A stretch of 64,000 nt of DNA from Pontibacter vulgaris (GCF_022758145.1 NZ_JAJVDH010000003.1:806001-870000); one strand, 5' to 3'; shown: positions 25,960-36,347, numbered from the stretch's first letter. The notes: a model not told the origin generated them from the letters alone. A program made the numbers and translations.

Positions 25960-28900
25960 ATGAAAATTTTCTACACAAGATTACTCTGGGGCCTTTTTCT
26001 TGTTCTTCAGACACAGCTTGCCTGGGCACAGGGCGCCACTACCGCTGCTATGTCCGGTGTAATAAAGGACCAGAGCGGGACTGCCTTACCGGGCGCCACC
26101 GTCATCGCTATCCATACTCCTACCAACACCCAATATGTTGCTAATACTGATTCCGAAGGACGCTATAATATTCAAAATATGCGTGTTGGGGGCCCTTATA
26201 CAGTTACAACCTCCTACATTGGTTACCAGGAACAGCGTCAGGATGGCGTTATGCTTGCCCTTGGCCAGACAGGTCGTGTAGATTTTACGCTTTCAGAAAG
26301 CAGCAGGCAATTAGGTGAGGTAGAGATAGTTGGAGAACAAAACGATGTGTTTAACCAGGACCGGACCGGCGCTGCTACCAACGTATCACGCGAGCAACTT
26401 GAGCAGCTCCCTACCCTTAGCCGAAGCCTGCAGGATTTTACCCGCCTTACCCCACAAGCCTCCGGCAACTCTATTGGTGGTACTAATAACCGCTATAATA
26501 ATATTACAATAGATGGCGCCGTTAATAACGACGTGTTCGGGCTTTCGGGTAGCGGCACGCCGGGGGGCTCGGCGGGCACGCAGCCTATTTCGTTAGATGC
26601 AATTCAGGAAATCCAGGTAGTGATAGCCCCTTACGATGTAAAACTTGGCAACTTTACAGGCGGTGGCATAAATGCTGTTACACGCAGTGGTACTAACAAG
26701 TTCTCTGGCTCGGTTTATGGTTTTGGCCGAAACGAAGAGATTATAGGCAAAGCTGTAGAAGGGCCACGCGTTAAGGCTGATGAGTTTAAAAACATTCAGT
26801 ATGGAGCACGTATAGGAGGCCCCATAATTCCGGATAAGCTTTTCTTTTTTGTTAACTATGATGCTACCCGTGTAAGAGAGCCTGTGCGTTTTGCCCCTGG
26901 CTCTGCAGAATCGCAAATTCCATTGAGCCTGGCTACTCAGGTTGCAGATTTTGCTCTGGAAACCTATGGTTATGACGTTGGTAGCTTCGGCGGATTTGAC
27001 CGCGACACCGAGAGCAATAAATATTTTGCCCGTCTGGACTGGAACATCACTAATAATCATTCGCTTACTTTGAGGCACAACTTTGTAGATGCCTTCCAGG
27101 AATCTTTTTCCAGAAGCAGAGCTGAAGCCCGTTTTGGCAATAACGCCTATCAGTTCAACAGTAAAACCAATAGCAGCGTGCTGGAGCTGAACAGCCGCAT
27201 CTCCAACAGCCTATCGAATAACCTGATCATTGGGTACTCCAGAATCAGGGAAAACCGTGAAACTTTCGGCAGCTTGTTCCCACAAGTAACTATATTTGAC
27301 CCTATAGGCACGTTAGTACTGGGTTCTGAACGTTCCTCAACAGCCAATGAACTAGACCAGGATATTTTTGAGTTTACCGATAACTTTACATACCTGTATG
27401 GCAAACACAACTTTACTCTTGGCACACACAACGAGTTTTTCAAGTTCCGTAACCTGTTCATTAACAACCTGAATGGCCGCTGGGATTTTAACTCTGTAGA
27501 AGATTTTATCAATAACAGACCAGCACGTGTAAGGGCTTCTTACTCGCTTACCGATGACCTGAGGCCGGCAGCAAGGTTTAATGCCGCTCAGCTGGGATTT
27601 TATGTGCAGGATGAATACACTGCCTCAGAACAATTAAAAGTAACGCTGGGCTTACGACTTGATGTACCGATTTTCCCGGATGAGCCTGCCCGAAACACCA
27701 AATTCGAAGGCGATTTCCCCGGCCTGTCCACAAACCGTACGCCAAGCGGACAGTTGCTTTGGGCTCCTCGCCTGGGCTTTAACTATACCCCAACCGAAGA
27801 CAGATCTTTCCAGGTGCGCGGTGGTACAGGAATATTTACAGGCCGCGTGCCTTTTGTGTGGTTGTCTAACCAGTTTGTAAATACAGGTACTATACTTGGC
27901 ACTATCGATCAGCGCAACCCGCCTACGTTTGTAGCAGACCCTACCCAACAACAAAGTGCAGGTGCGGCTGTTAGAACGGTAGAGGTTAACGTGATTGATG
28001 ACGAGTTTAAACTTCCACAAATATGGCGTAGCAACTTGGCCTTCGATTATACTTTACCATATGAAATTATAGCAACTTTAGAGGGAATCTACTCCAAAAC
28101 TATAAACGATGTGGTTTACAGAGATCTGAACCTGGTTGATCCGCAAGGACAACTACCCGGCATAGATAATCGAAATATATACCCGGTGCAAAGGCGCATA
28201 AATGCTGATTACACAAACGTAATTTTCCTGGATAATACCAAAGAAGGATACCGTTACAGCCTGACAGGCCAGTTGCGCAAAGATTTTACCTTCGGCCTTA
28301 ATACCTCTATTGCTTATACTTATGGCAAGTCGAAAGACGTAAATAGTGGTACCAGTTCAACGGCGCTATCAAATTACGAGTTTAACCAGATCATCAACAA
28401 TCCTAACGATCCTGAACTTGCTTACTCCCGCTACGATGTACGACACAGAATTGTAGGCACTGGCGGCTATACTTTCCGGTATGCTGATAATTTTGCCACC
28501 ACTATATCCTTGTTCTACCAGGGCCAGTCAGGTTTACCTATTACATACCTTTATTCGCAGGATCTGAACCGTGATGGCAACATAGCCAATGACCTGATTT
28601 ATATACCGCGCAATCAAAGCGAGATTAACCTGGTACCTTTTACAGACCGATCTGGAAACGTAATACCTGGTTCTGCAACCCCAGACGAGCAATGGGCTGC
28701 ATTAGATGCTTTTATTGAGGATGATAATTACCTGAGTGAGAACCGGGGAGAATACGCAGAACGTTATGCAGGCCGCATGCCTTGGACACACCAGTTCGAC
28801 GTTCGTTTATTACAGGATTTTTACATTAACGTAGGCGATAACAAACATACTTTCCAGCTTACCTTCGATATCTTTAACGTTGGCAACCTGATCAACAAAG

Positions 28901-29079
28901 ACTGGGGCCGCCAGTATTTTGTAAGTAACAATGCCAACGAGATCATTCGTTTTGTAGGTTATGATGCCGTAACAGGTGAACCGAATTTCACATTTAATCC
29001 CAGCACGAGAGCCTACAACATTTCCCAGTTCGACTCCAGATGGCAGGGTCAGCTAGGCTTAAGGTATATCTTTAATTAA
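25960..29079 (+). CDS. Oar-like TonB-dependent outer-membrane receptor 1
   Basis: This 1039-residue protein has a signal peptide (to about residue 24), a carboxypeptidase-regulatory-like domain (about 30-115, GATVIAIHTPTNTQYV...), a plug domain (about 130-260, QPISLDAIQEIQV and GINAVTRSGT) and a large beta barrel ending LGLRYIFN. Oar-type receptors import or assemble macromolecules at the outer membrane; unlike SusC they lack a SusD partner, and none is found here. It is the first of three tandem paralogues. Its codon use (more GGC, GCC) differs from paralogues 2 and 3, which favour GGT, GCT and CGT. Confidence 0.93.
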   Translation: MKIFYTRLLWGLFLVLQTQLAWAQGATTAAMSGVIKDQSGTALPGATVIAIHTPTNTQYVANTDSEGRYNIQNMRVGGPYTVTTSYIGYQEQRQDGVMLALGQTGRVDFTLSESSRQLGEVEIVGEQNDVFNQDRTGAATNVSREQLEQLPTLSRSLQDFTRLTPQASGNSIGGTNNRYNNITIDGAVNNDVFGLSGSGTPGGSAGTQPISLDAIQEIQVVIAPYDVKLGNFTGGGINAVTRSGTNKFSGSVYGFGRNEEIIGKAVEGPRVKADEFKNIQYGARIGGPIIPDKLFFFVNYDATRVREPVRFAPGSAESQIPLSLATQVADFALETYGYDVGSFGGFDRDTESNKYFARLDWNITNNHSLTLRHNFVDAFQESFSRSRAEARFGNNAYQFNSKTNSSVLELNSRISNSLSNNLIIGYSRIRENRETFGSLFPQVTIFDPIGTLVLGSERSSTANELDQDIFEFTDNFTYLYGKHNFTLGTHNEFFKFRNLFINNLNGRWDFNSVEDFINNRPARVRASYSLTDDLRPAARFNAAQLGFYVQDEYTASEQLKVTLGLRLDVPIFPDEPARNTKFEGDFPGLSTNRTPSGQLLWAPRLGFNYTPTEDRSFQVRGGTGIFTGRVPFVWLSNQFVNTGTILGTIDQRNPPTFVADPTQQQSAGAAVRTVEVNVIDDEFKLPQIWRSNLAFDYTLPYEIIATLEGIYSKTINDVVYRDLNLVDPQGQLPGIDNRNIYPVQRRINADYTNVIFLDNTKEGYRYSLTGQLRKDFTFGLNTSIAYTYGKSKDVNSGTSSTALSNYEFNQIINNPNDPELAYSRYDVRHRIVGTGGYTFRYADNFATTISLFYQGQSGLPITYLYSQDLNRDGNIANDLIYIPRNQSEINLVPFTDRSGNVIPGSATPDEQWAALDAFIEDDNYLSENRGEYAERYAGRMPWTHQFDVRLLQDFYINVGDNKHTFQLTFDIFNVGNLINKDWGRQYFVSNNANEIIRFVGYDAVTGEPNFTFNPSTRAYNISQFDSRWQGQLGLRYIFN

Positions 29080-29100
29080 CTGCATAACATGCTATAAACT

Positions 29101-29130
29101 AAGAAAGGCGGGAAGATTCCCGCCTTTCTT
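29101..29130 (+). terminator. Terminator of receptor 1
   Basis: Stem AAGAAAGGCGGGAA with its complement across a 2-nt centre (29101-29114 / 29117-29130), then TTT. Receptors 1 and 2 are therefore separate transcripts. Confidence 0.85.
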
Positions 29131-29236
29131 TTTACTGATTTTTTGCTTCAACCAACGCTGCCAATATAAACATATAAATGCTTCTGTACAAGCAAATAAC
29201 CCCTATATTAATAATAATAAATTCATGATACTATGA

Positions 29237-29266
29237 TTGGAATATGCAAAAGCACTCTTACTTTTG
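29237..29266 (+). promoter_or_regulatory. Promoter of receptor 2
   Basis: TTG (29237-29239), 19-bp spacer, TACTTTTG (29259-29266): an exact Bacteroidota sigma-ABfr-type promoter. The following GC..CAAAATCAA leader is nearly the same as before receptor 3. The location shows that translation begins at 29290, not at the in-frame ATG 29233. Confidence 0.85.
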
Positions 29267-29289
29267 CAGCAAAATCAATCAACCCTTTT

Positions 29290-32200
29290 ATGAAAAAATT
29301 TTTATTATCAACACTTCTAATGTTGCTGAGTGTGGCTTTTTTGCACGCACAGGTAACAACTAGTAGTATTAACGGATCTATTAAAGATTCGAAAGGCGAG
29401 GCCCTTATCGGTGCAACCGTTAAGGCTACTCACCAGCCATCCGGTACTGTGTATGGTGCTGCTACAAATGCAGAGGGTCGTTTTAACATCCCGAACGCAA
29501 GAATTGGCGGTCCTTACATTGTTGAAGTAAGCTACCTTGGTTTTAAAACCAAAACCATCACGGGCATTGATCTTAAATTAGGTCAGCCATACGTTCTTAA
29601 TTCTTCTCTTTCTGAGTCAGGTACTGAGTTACAGGAAGTAGTTGTAAGTGCAGACAGAACTTCTGTTTTCAACTCAACTAAAACTGGTGCAGCTACAAAC
29701 GTAAGCAGCCGCCAGATTGCTACCCTGCCAACCATCTCAAGAAGTATTACCGACTTTACGCGTACTACTCCTCAGGCAAGCGGTAACAGCTTTGCAGGTC
29801 GTGATGCCCGTTATAACAACATACAGGTAGACGGTGCTAACCTGAACAACAACTTCGGTTTATCCAACGATCCACTTCCTGGTGGTGGCGCGCAGCCAAT
29901 TTCTCTGGATGCTTACGAAGAAATTTCAGTAAACATTGCTCCTTACGATGTTAGACAATCAGGCTTTACTGGTGCAGGTATAAATGCTGTAACTAAAAGC
30001 GGTACTAACACATTCCACGGTTCTGCTTATGGTTTCTACAGAGACCAGAGCTTCTTAGGTACAAAAGTTGGCGATAACGATATCAGCAAACAGATCACAG
30101 ACTCTAAGTCTCAGACTTTTGGTGGAACTATCGGTGGCCCGATCATCAAGAACAAAGTGTTCTTCTTCCTGAATGGTGAATTAGAGAAAGGATCTAAGCC
30201 AGGTATCACGTACTCACCTGCAGGTGGTTCCGGCATTGGTAACATCTCTACTACATCAATTGACTCTCTGAAGAAATTCTCTGATATCCTGAAAACCAAG
30301 TATGGTTACGATCCAGGTGCTTACGACAACTTCCCTAACTTCGAGAACAAAAACCGTAAGATCTTAGGTAAGATTGACTGGAACATTAACCCGATCCACA
30401 AGCTTACTTTAAAGTATAGCGACTTCGAAAACACAAACGATGTAGCGTTGAACGGATCAAGCGTACCTAATGGTGGTGGATTTACACCAGCAGGCGGAAG
30501 AAGCTCATTGAGCCGCTTGCCTTACAACCGTTTCAGCAACAACTCTATGGCTTTTGCTAACAGCAACTACGGCTTTAAAGATGTTGTAAGAACAGGTACT
30601 TTTGAATTGAACAGTAACTTCGGTGGCAGAATGGCTAACCAGTTCCTGGCTACTGTAAGCAAGATCCAGACTGTACGTACTTTCCCTGGCAGTGTATTCC
30701 CAACTATCGATATTTTTGATGGCAAGGGCAACAACTACATGTCTGCCGGTATGGACCCTTATACTTATAACAATGAAGTTATCAACGACATCTATAGCAT
30801 CACGGATAACTTTACTTACTACTTAGGCAAGCACACGCTTACAGCAGGTGGTACTTACGAATACCAGAATGTAGGTAACATGTTTATGGCTGGTTCTAAC
30901 GGTTACTATGCTTACAGCTCACTTGATGACTTCGCAAAAGACCGCGCTCCTGCTTACTTTGCTTATACTTACTCTTTAGTACCAGGTGTTAAAAACCCTT
31001 ACTCTGCAGAGTTAAAAGTAGGTCAGTTGGGCCTTTATGCTCAGGATGAATACCAGATTAACCCTTCTCTGAACGTTACTTTTGGCGTTCGCGCTGATAA
31101 AGCTATCTACCACGAAGATCCAATTGCAAACCCTTCTATAGATGCTCTTGAGCTATATAACGAAGAAGGTAAACTGACTAAATATAGCTCAGGTAGCTGG
31201 CCAAAAAGCCGTATCCTTCTATCACCAAGAGTAGGTTTCAGATGGGATGCACTTAACAACAACTCTCTTGTTGTACGTGGTGGTACTGGTCTTTTCACAG
31301 GTCGTATTCCTTTTGTATTCCTTACTAACATGCCTACTAACTCAGGTATGTACCAGTTTGGTGGTGCTATCAAAGATGCTGCTACACTTTCAGGCATCCG
31401 CTTTAGCTCTAACCCGGATGCACACGCTGACCTGTTCCCTAAAACTGCCGGTACTTCTGTACCAAGCAACATCGTGCTGATGGATCCTGATTTCAAATTC
31501 CCACAGGTTATCAGAACAAACCTTGCTGTTGATAAAGAATTAGGCAATGGCTTTACCTTAACATTAGAAGGTCTTCACACACAAGACGTTAATGGCGTGA
31601 AAATGCGTAATGCTAACCTAACAACTCCAACTGGTACTATTAACGAGGGTAACTTAACAAGACCTAGATTTGTAGATACAAACGGAGACAACAAAGTTGA
31701 TTCAAAAGACAGAAGCAAATACTCAGCAACTAACACTGCTATTGTATTAGAAAACACAGACAAAGGTTATTCAACTGCTTTAACAGCAATGTTAAGCAAG
31801 TCTTTCTCTAACGGTTTCTACGGTTCAGTTGCTTACAACTTTACGCATGCAAAAGAAGTTACTGCTAACCCAGGTTCACAGGCTTCTTCTGTTTGGAACT
31901 CTAACCCGAACGTAGGTACTTCTAATGCAGTTGAGATGGGTTATTCACAGTATGGTACTCCTCACCGTGTTGTAGCTAACTTATCATACAAAAAAGAGTA
32001 TGCAAAGCACTTTGCTTCAACTCTTTCTGTGTTCTATGAAGGCTCTTACCAGTCTAGATACAGCTTCGTAGTTAACGGTGACCTTAACGGTGACGGTAAC
32101 AGCTCTACTGACCTGATGTATATCCCGAACAATGCTTCAGAAATGAACTTTGCGGCGTATGAGATTAAAGATAAGGCAGGAAACATTGTTAACTCTTACA

Positions 32201-32613
32201 CACCAGAGCAACAGGCAGCAGCTTTCGAACAGTTCATCAACAATTCTTCTTACCTGAAAAACAACAGAGGCCAGTATGCTGAAAGAAATGCAGCCCTGAC
32301 TCCATGGTATAACAAGCTTGATGTACGTTTCCTACAGGACTTCTACATTGAGACTGGCGAGAAGAACACAAAGCATACATTACAGTTCACAGCTGATATC
32401 CTGAATGCAGCTAACCTGATCAACAAGAACTGGGGTATTCAGCAGCGTTACATCACTAACAACCCGCTTCAGTACAGAAGCATTAATGGTGATGGCGAGC
32501 CAGTTTATATTTTACAGAACATCAATGGTGAATTAGTAACTGAACACATTCAGGATAACATTAGCACAAGCAGTACCTGGAGTATGCAGCTTGGCTTACG
32601 TTACAGCTTCTAA
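29290..32613 (+). CDS. Oar-like TonB-dependent outer-membrane receptor 2
   Basis: From ATG 29290 the product is 1107 residues. The signal peptide is MKKFLLSTLLMLLSVAFLHA. A carboxypeptidase-regulatory domain, plug (QPISLDAYEEISVNIAPYDV) and barrel ending QLGLRYSF follow. An extracellular-loop segment GDLNGDGNSSTDLMYIPN resembles a calcium-binding DxNxDG loop and is shared by all three paralogues. Strong preference for GGT, GCT, ACT and CGT codons suggests high expression. An upstream in-frame start at 29233 falls inside the promoter and is rejected. Confidence 0.94.
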   Translation: MKKFLLSTLLMLLSVAFLHAQVTTSSINGSIKDSKGEALIGATVKATHQPSGTVYGAATNAEGRFNIPNARIGGPYIVEVSYLGFKTKTITGIDLKLGQPYVLNSSLSESGTELQEVVVSADRTSVFNSTKTGAATNVSSRQIATLPTISRSITDFTRTTPQASGNSFAGRDARYNNIQVDGANLNNNFGLSNDPLPGGGAQPISLDAYEEISVNIAPYDVRQSGFTGAGINAVTKSGTNTFHGSAYGFYRDQSFLGTKVGDNDISKQITDSKSQTFGGTIGGPIIKNKVFFFLNGELEKGSKPGITYSPAGGSGIGNISTTSIDSLKKFSDILKTKYGYDPGAYDNFPNFENKNRKILGKIDWNINPIHKLTLKYSDFENTNDVALNGSSVPNGGGFTPAGGRSSLSRLPYNRFSNNSMAFANSNYGFKDVVRTGTFELNSNFGGRMANQFLATVSKIQTVRTFPGSVFPTIDIFDGKGNNYMSAGMDPYTYNNEVINDIYSITDNFTYYLGKHTLTAGGTYEYQNVGNMFMAGSNGYYAYSSLDDFAKDRAPAYFAYTYSLVPGVKNPYSAELKVGQLGLYAQDEYQINPSLNVTFGVRADKAIYHEDPIANPSIDALELYNEEGKLTKYSSGSWPKSRILLSPRVGFRWDALNNNSLVVRGGTGLFTGRIPFVFLTNMPTNSGMYQFGGAIKDAATLSGIRFSSNPDAHADLFPKTAGTSVPSNIVLMDPDFKFPQVIRTNLAVDKELGNGFTLTLEGLHTQDVNGVKMRNANLTTPTGTINEGNLTRPRFVDTNGDNKVDSKDRSKYSATNTAIVLENTDKGYSTALTAMLSKSFSNGFYGSVAYNFTHAKEVTANPGSQASSVWNSNPNVGTSNAVEMGYSQYGTPHRVVANLSYKKEYAKHFASTLSVFYEGSYQSRYSFVVNGDLNGDGNSSTDLMYIPNNASEMNFAAYEIKDKAGNIVNSYTPEQQAAAFEQFINNSSYLKNNRGQYAERNAALTPWYNKLDVRFLQDFYIETGEKNTKHTLQFTADILNAANLINKNWGIQQRYITNNPLQYRSINGDGEPVYILQNINGELVTEHIQDNISTSSTWSMQLGLRYSF

Positions 32614-32635
32614 TCATCAACAAGATTAAATACCT

Positions 32636-32662
32636 AAAGAGCCCCGCAATGCGGGGCTCTTT
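32636..32662 (+). terminator. Terminator of receptor 2
   Basis: Twelve-bp perfect stem AAAGAGCCCCGC / GCGGGGCTCTTT with a 3-nt loop, then a run of T. Octamers follow closely at 32677, 32705 and 32725. Confidence 0.93.
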
Positions 32663-32704
32663 TTTTGCCTATACTTTTATACTTGAGTGTAACTATAGGC
32701 CCTT

Positions 32705-32739
32705 AAGTATAAATATGTTTTAGCAAGTATAAATATGTT
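32705..32739 (+). repeat. Direct repeat upstream of receptor 3
   Basis: The 15-mer AAGTATAAATATGTT occurs at 32705-32719 and again at 32725-32739, exactly 20 bp apart (about two helical turns) and about 110 bp upstream of the receptor-3 promoter. Each copy starts with the AAGTATAA octamer. It could be a paired regulator site. Confidence 0.5.
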
Positions 32740-32847
32740 ATAACACGCAAATCCCTCATATTTTATTCCTTCTGCACTTTAGCAACCATACAGGCTATGT
32801 TATTGATTTTAGATTAATAAATAACAATAAAATAATATAGCAAGAGA

Positions 32848-32877
32848 TTGAAATACACAAAACTCCAGTTACTTTTG
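32848..32877 (+). promoter_or_regulatory. Promoter of receptor 3
   Basis: TTG (32848-32850), 19-bp spacer, TACTTTTG (32870-32877), the same architecture as for receptor 2, followed by GCGCCAAAATCAACC, nearly the same leader, and the ATG at 32903. Confidence 0.85.
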
Positions 32878-32902
32878 CGCCAAAATCAACCAAACACTTT
32901 TT

Positions 32903-35900
32903 ATGAAAAAACTTTATAGTACGTTGTGCCTCTTTATGGCGCTAGTGCTGACTGTTCAGTTTAGCTGGGCACAAGGAAGTACCACCTCCGCCATGAATGG
33001 CGTTATCAGAGACGGAAGTGGCATGGGATTACCGGGAGCTACCGTTATAGCTATACACACGCCAACCAACACCCAATATGTTGCCGGCACAAATGCCGAT
33101 GGCCGCTATAACCTGCAGAACATGCGCGTGGGTGGTCCTTACACTATTAAAACAAGCTATGTAGGTTTCCAGGAAAAGCGCCAGGATAATGTATACCTGA
33201 AGCTTGGTCAAAACCTGAGCCTGGATTTTAAACTGACACAAGGCGATATCGCTTTGGGCGAAGTTGAAATCGTTAGCAGAAAAGACAATGTTATCAACGC
33301 TGACCGTACTGGTGCTGCCACTAACTTAAGCCGCGATCAGATAGAAAAACTGCCAACCCTTAGCCGCAGCATCCAGGACTATACACGCCTTACACCGCAG
33401 GCAAATGGTAACTCATTTGCAGGCCGTAGCAGCAGCTACAACAACACTACCATAGATGGTGCGTTGTTCAACAACTCATTTGGTCTGCAGTCTAACGTAG
33501 GTTCTCAGACAAGTGCCCAGCCAATTTCGCTTGATGCTATTGAGCAGATCCAGGTAAACCTTGCCCCTTACGATGTTAGACAAGGTGGTTTTACAGGTGC
33601 TGGCATTAATGCTGTTACACGCTCTGGTACAAACGACTTTTCTGGATCAGTATACTGGTTCGGTCGTGATGAGAGACTTGTTGGCCGCAATGTAGGCGAT
33701 ACTAAAATGCCAAAGCAGGATTTTACTTTGTCTCAGCGTGGTGCCCGTTTAGGTGGCCCGATCCTGAAAGACAAATTATTCTTCTTTGTTAACTATGAGC
33801 AGGAGCGCCAGTCTACGCCGGGTTCAAGCTTTATCGCTTCCCGTCCGGGCCTTACAGGTTCTAACGTATCGGCTGCCGATGCAGCTCAGCTAGATCAGCT
33901 TAGCAAGTTCCTGAAGGATAAATTCAACTACGATGCAGGTCCTTATGAGAACTATAACATGGAGACCTGGAACAACAAGATCAACACTAAGCTTGACTGG
34001 AACATCAATAAGAATCATACTTTCTCTTTCAAGTATAACTACCTGAAATCATGGAAAGATATTCCTGCGTCAAACTCTGGTGCACCAGCAGGTAACCGCC
34101 AGCCAAGCGTTACATCGCTTCCTTTCAAAGCTTCTACTTATATCATCAACAACAACCTTAACTCATTTATTGCAGAGTTAAACAGCCGTTTCGGTGATAA
34201 ATTTGCCAATAACTTTATTGCCGGTTATACTGCTTTCCGCGATTTCCGTGAGAGTCGTGGCGGTATCTTCCCGCTTGTTGATATCGAAAACGGTAACAAG
34301 GCTACATTTACCTCTTTCGGTTATGAGCCTTTCTCTGCTAACAACGTGTTAAATTCTGATGTTTACCAGCTAAGCGACAACTTCTCGATTTTTGCAGGTA
34401 AGCACGTTATTACGTTAGGTACAGCAAACGAAGCTTATAAATTCACGAACGGTTTTGCCCCTAACTACTATGGACGCTACCGTTATGCATCGCTTCAGGA
34501 TTTTTATGATGACGTAAACAATGGTACAGCTAAAGCTACAGAATACCAGTTACAATATTCTGCACAGCCAGGTGGTTTCCCTTATGCAGTTATCAAAGCT
34601 ATGCAGTTTGGCCTGTATGCACAGGATGAATGGTCGGTAACAAACAACCTGAAAGTAACCGGTGGTTTGCGTGCTGATATGCCAATTATCAACACAGATT
34701 TGTTAGAAAACCCTGCAGCAGCTGCACTTTCTTTCCGTAACGGTGAGAAGATTGATGTTAGCAAAGCTCCTGAAACACGTGTATTGTGGTCTCCTCGTTT
34801 AGGTTTTAACTGGGATGTAACCGGCGATGCTACTACGCAGGTACGTGGTGGTACTGGTATCTTCACTGGCCGTGTACCTTTCGTTTGGATCTCTAACCAG
34901 GCATCAAACAACGGTGTGCTGTTTGGCTCGTTCCTGGATACCAAGCAGAATTATAAGTTTACAGATGACGTAACGGCCTATATCCCACAAGGTGGTGCAG
35001 CTTCTGCTACCTACAACCTGGCTGTTACAGATCCTAACTTCAAATTCCCGCAGGTATTCCGTAGCAACTTAGCTGTAGATAAGCAATTGCCATTTGGTAT
35101 GGTTGCTACTTTAGAAGGTATACTTACAAAGGACATGAACTCTGTATACCACAGAAACGCAAACCTGCCTAACGCTTCTGCTTCCATGAAAGGTGCTGAT
35201 AACCGCCCTATCTATTATAAAGTAGATGCCAATGGCAACCCTGTTTATGAGAACTCTAAGCTAGTAGGCCTTAACCGTGTAAATGGCAATATCTCTGATG
35301 CCATTGTAATGGAAAACACAAGCAAAGGTTACTCTTATACTTTAACCGGCCAGCTGCAGAAGTCTTTCACAAATGGCCTGTTTGCAAGTATAGCTTATAC
35401 TTATGCTGATGCCAAATCTGTTAACGACGGTGGTTCTATTGCGCAGTCTATCTGGAGAGACCGCCAGATCTCTGGTGACCCGAACGATAACGTGCTTTCT
35501 TACTCTAACTACCTGACACAGCACAGAGCTATTCTGGCGCTTTCTTACAAGAAAGAGTACATCAACCACCTGTCTACCTCCATCTCTACATTCTTTGAAG
35601 TAGCTTCTGGTAACCGTTTCTCTTATACTTACTCAGGCGACCTGAACGGCGATGGTTTATCTGGCAACGACCTGATCTATATTCCACGTGATGCAAGCGA
35701 AGTTGCCCTTGTTGCTGACAAACTTGATACGCGCGATGCAGGTACGATCTGGAGCCAGTTAGATGCCTACATCAGCCAAGATGAGTACCTAAACTCTAGA
35801 AGAGGCCAGTATGCAGAGCGTAACGGCGCTGTTACTCCTTACACAACACGTATGGATGTGCGCTTACTTCAGGACTTGTTCACAAACGTAGGTAACAAGA

Positions 35901-36154
35901 AGAACACGCTTCAGTTAAGCTTTGATATCTTTAACTTCGGTAACCTGCTTAACAAAGACTGGGGTATTGTAGAAACTACTAACCGTGCTGCGCTGTTAAA
36001 CTTTGTTGGTTACAATGCACAAGGCCAGCCTACAATTTCTTTCCCGTACCTGAACTCTTCTAAACAGGAAGTACTTACTAAATCTTTCCGTGACAACACC
36101 AGCGATATTTCTCGCTGGAAAGCACAGATTGGTGTACGTTATATCTTTAACTAA
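32903..36154 (+). CDS. Oar-like TonB-dependent outer-membrane receptor 3
   Basis: This 1083-residue paralogue has a signal peptide (to about residue 24, SWAQG), a carboxypeptidase-regulatory domain whose GATVIAIHTPTNTQYVAGT part is nearly identical to that of receptor 1, a plug (QPISLDAIEQIQVNLAPYDV) and a barrel ending QIGVRYIFN. The loop GDLNGDGLSGNDLIYIPRD is shared with its neighbours. Its 5' leader and promoter match receptor 2, while its N-domain matches receptor 1, which suggests duplication with exchange. High-expression codon bias as in receptor 2. No SusD-like or TonB/ExbBD genes are adjacent. Confidence 0.94.
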   Translation: MKKLYSTLCLFMALVLTVQFSWAQGSTTSAMNGVIRDGSGMGLPGATVIAIHTPTNTQYVAGTNADGRYNLQNMRVGGPYTIKTSYVGFQEKRQDNVYLKLGQNLSLDFKLTQGDIALGEVEIVSRKDNVINADRTGAATNLSRDQIEKLPTLSRSIQDYTRLTPQANGNSFAGRSSSYNNTTIDGALFNNSFGLQSNVGSQTSAQPISLDAIEQIQVNLAPYDVRQGGFTGAGINAVTRSGTNDFSGSVYWFGRDERLVGRNVGDTKMPKQDFTLSQRGARLGGPILKDKLFFFVNYEQERQSTPGSSFIASRPGLTGSNVSAADAAQLDQLSKFLKDKFNYDAGPYENYNMETWNNKINTKLDWNINKNHTFSFKYNYLKSWKDIPASNSGAPAGNRQPSVTSLPFKASTYIINNNLNSFIAELNSRFGDKFANNFIAGYTAFRDFRESRGGIFPLVDIENGNKATFTSFGYEPFSANNVLNSDVYQLSDNFSIFAGKHVITLGTANEAYKFTNGFAPNYYGRYRYASLQDFYDDVNNGTAKATEYQLQYSAQPGGFPYAVIKAMQFGLYAQDEWSVTNNLKVTGGLRADMPIINTDLLENPAAAALSFRNGEKIDVSKAPETRVLWSPRLGFNWDVTGDATTQVRGGTGIFTGRVPFVWISNQASNNGVLFGSFLDTKQNYKFTDDVTAYIPQGGAASATYNLAVTDPNFKFPQVFRSNLAVDKQLPFGMVATLEGILTKDMNSVYHRNANLPNASASMKGADNRPIYYKVDANGNPVYENSKLVGLNRVNGNISDAIVMENTSKGYSYTLTGQLQKSFTNGLFASIAYTYADAKSVNDGGSIAQSIWRDRQISGDPNDNVLSYSNYLTQHRAILALSYKKEYINHLSTSISTFFEVASGNRFSYTYSGDLNGDGLSGNDLIYIPRDASEVALVADKLDTRDAGTIWSQLDAYISQDEYLNSRRGQYAERNGAVTPYTTRMDVRLLQDLFTNVGNKKNTLQLSFDIFNFGNLLNKDWGIVETTNRAALLNFVGYNAQGQPTISFPYLNSSKQEVLTKSFRDNTSDISRWKAQIGVRYIFN

Positions 36155-36176
36155 GCCGGTTTAGCTTATACTTATG

Positions 36177-36202
36177 AAAGGGGCAGCAATAGCTGCCCCT
36201 TT
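36177..36202 (+). terminator. Terminator of receptor 3
   Basis: Eleven-bp stem AAAGGGGCAGC / GCTGCCCCTTT with loop AATA, followed by TTCTTT. Confidence 0.92.
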
Positions 36203-36231
36203 TTCTTTCTGCTATTTTATACCAGTAAATT

Positions 36232-36260
36232 TTGCATTTAATAAAAAAGGCCTATTTTTG
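36232..36260 (+). promoter_or_regulatory. Promoter of tRNA-Ala
   Basis: TTG (36232-36234), 18-bp spacer, TATTTTTG (36253-36260). It predicts a start a few bases before the tRNA at 36274. Confidence 0.8.
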
Positions 36261-36273
36261 TGACACAAAGCAC

Positions 36274-36347
<74 letters not shown>

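Noticed and set aside
26593..27078. 161-codon frame antisense to TonB receptor 1
   Set aside because: It lies wholly within a clear coding gene and has no independent support; the same applies to other antisense frames in ugd, asnB, dnaJ and hppA.
25960..36154. SusC/SusD polysaccharide-utilisation locus
   Set aside because: No SusD-like gene, glycoside hydrolase or polysaccharide lyase is adjacent; the receptors are of Oar type.
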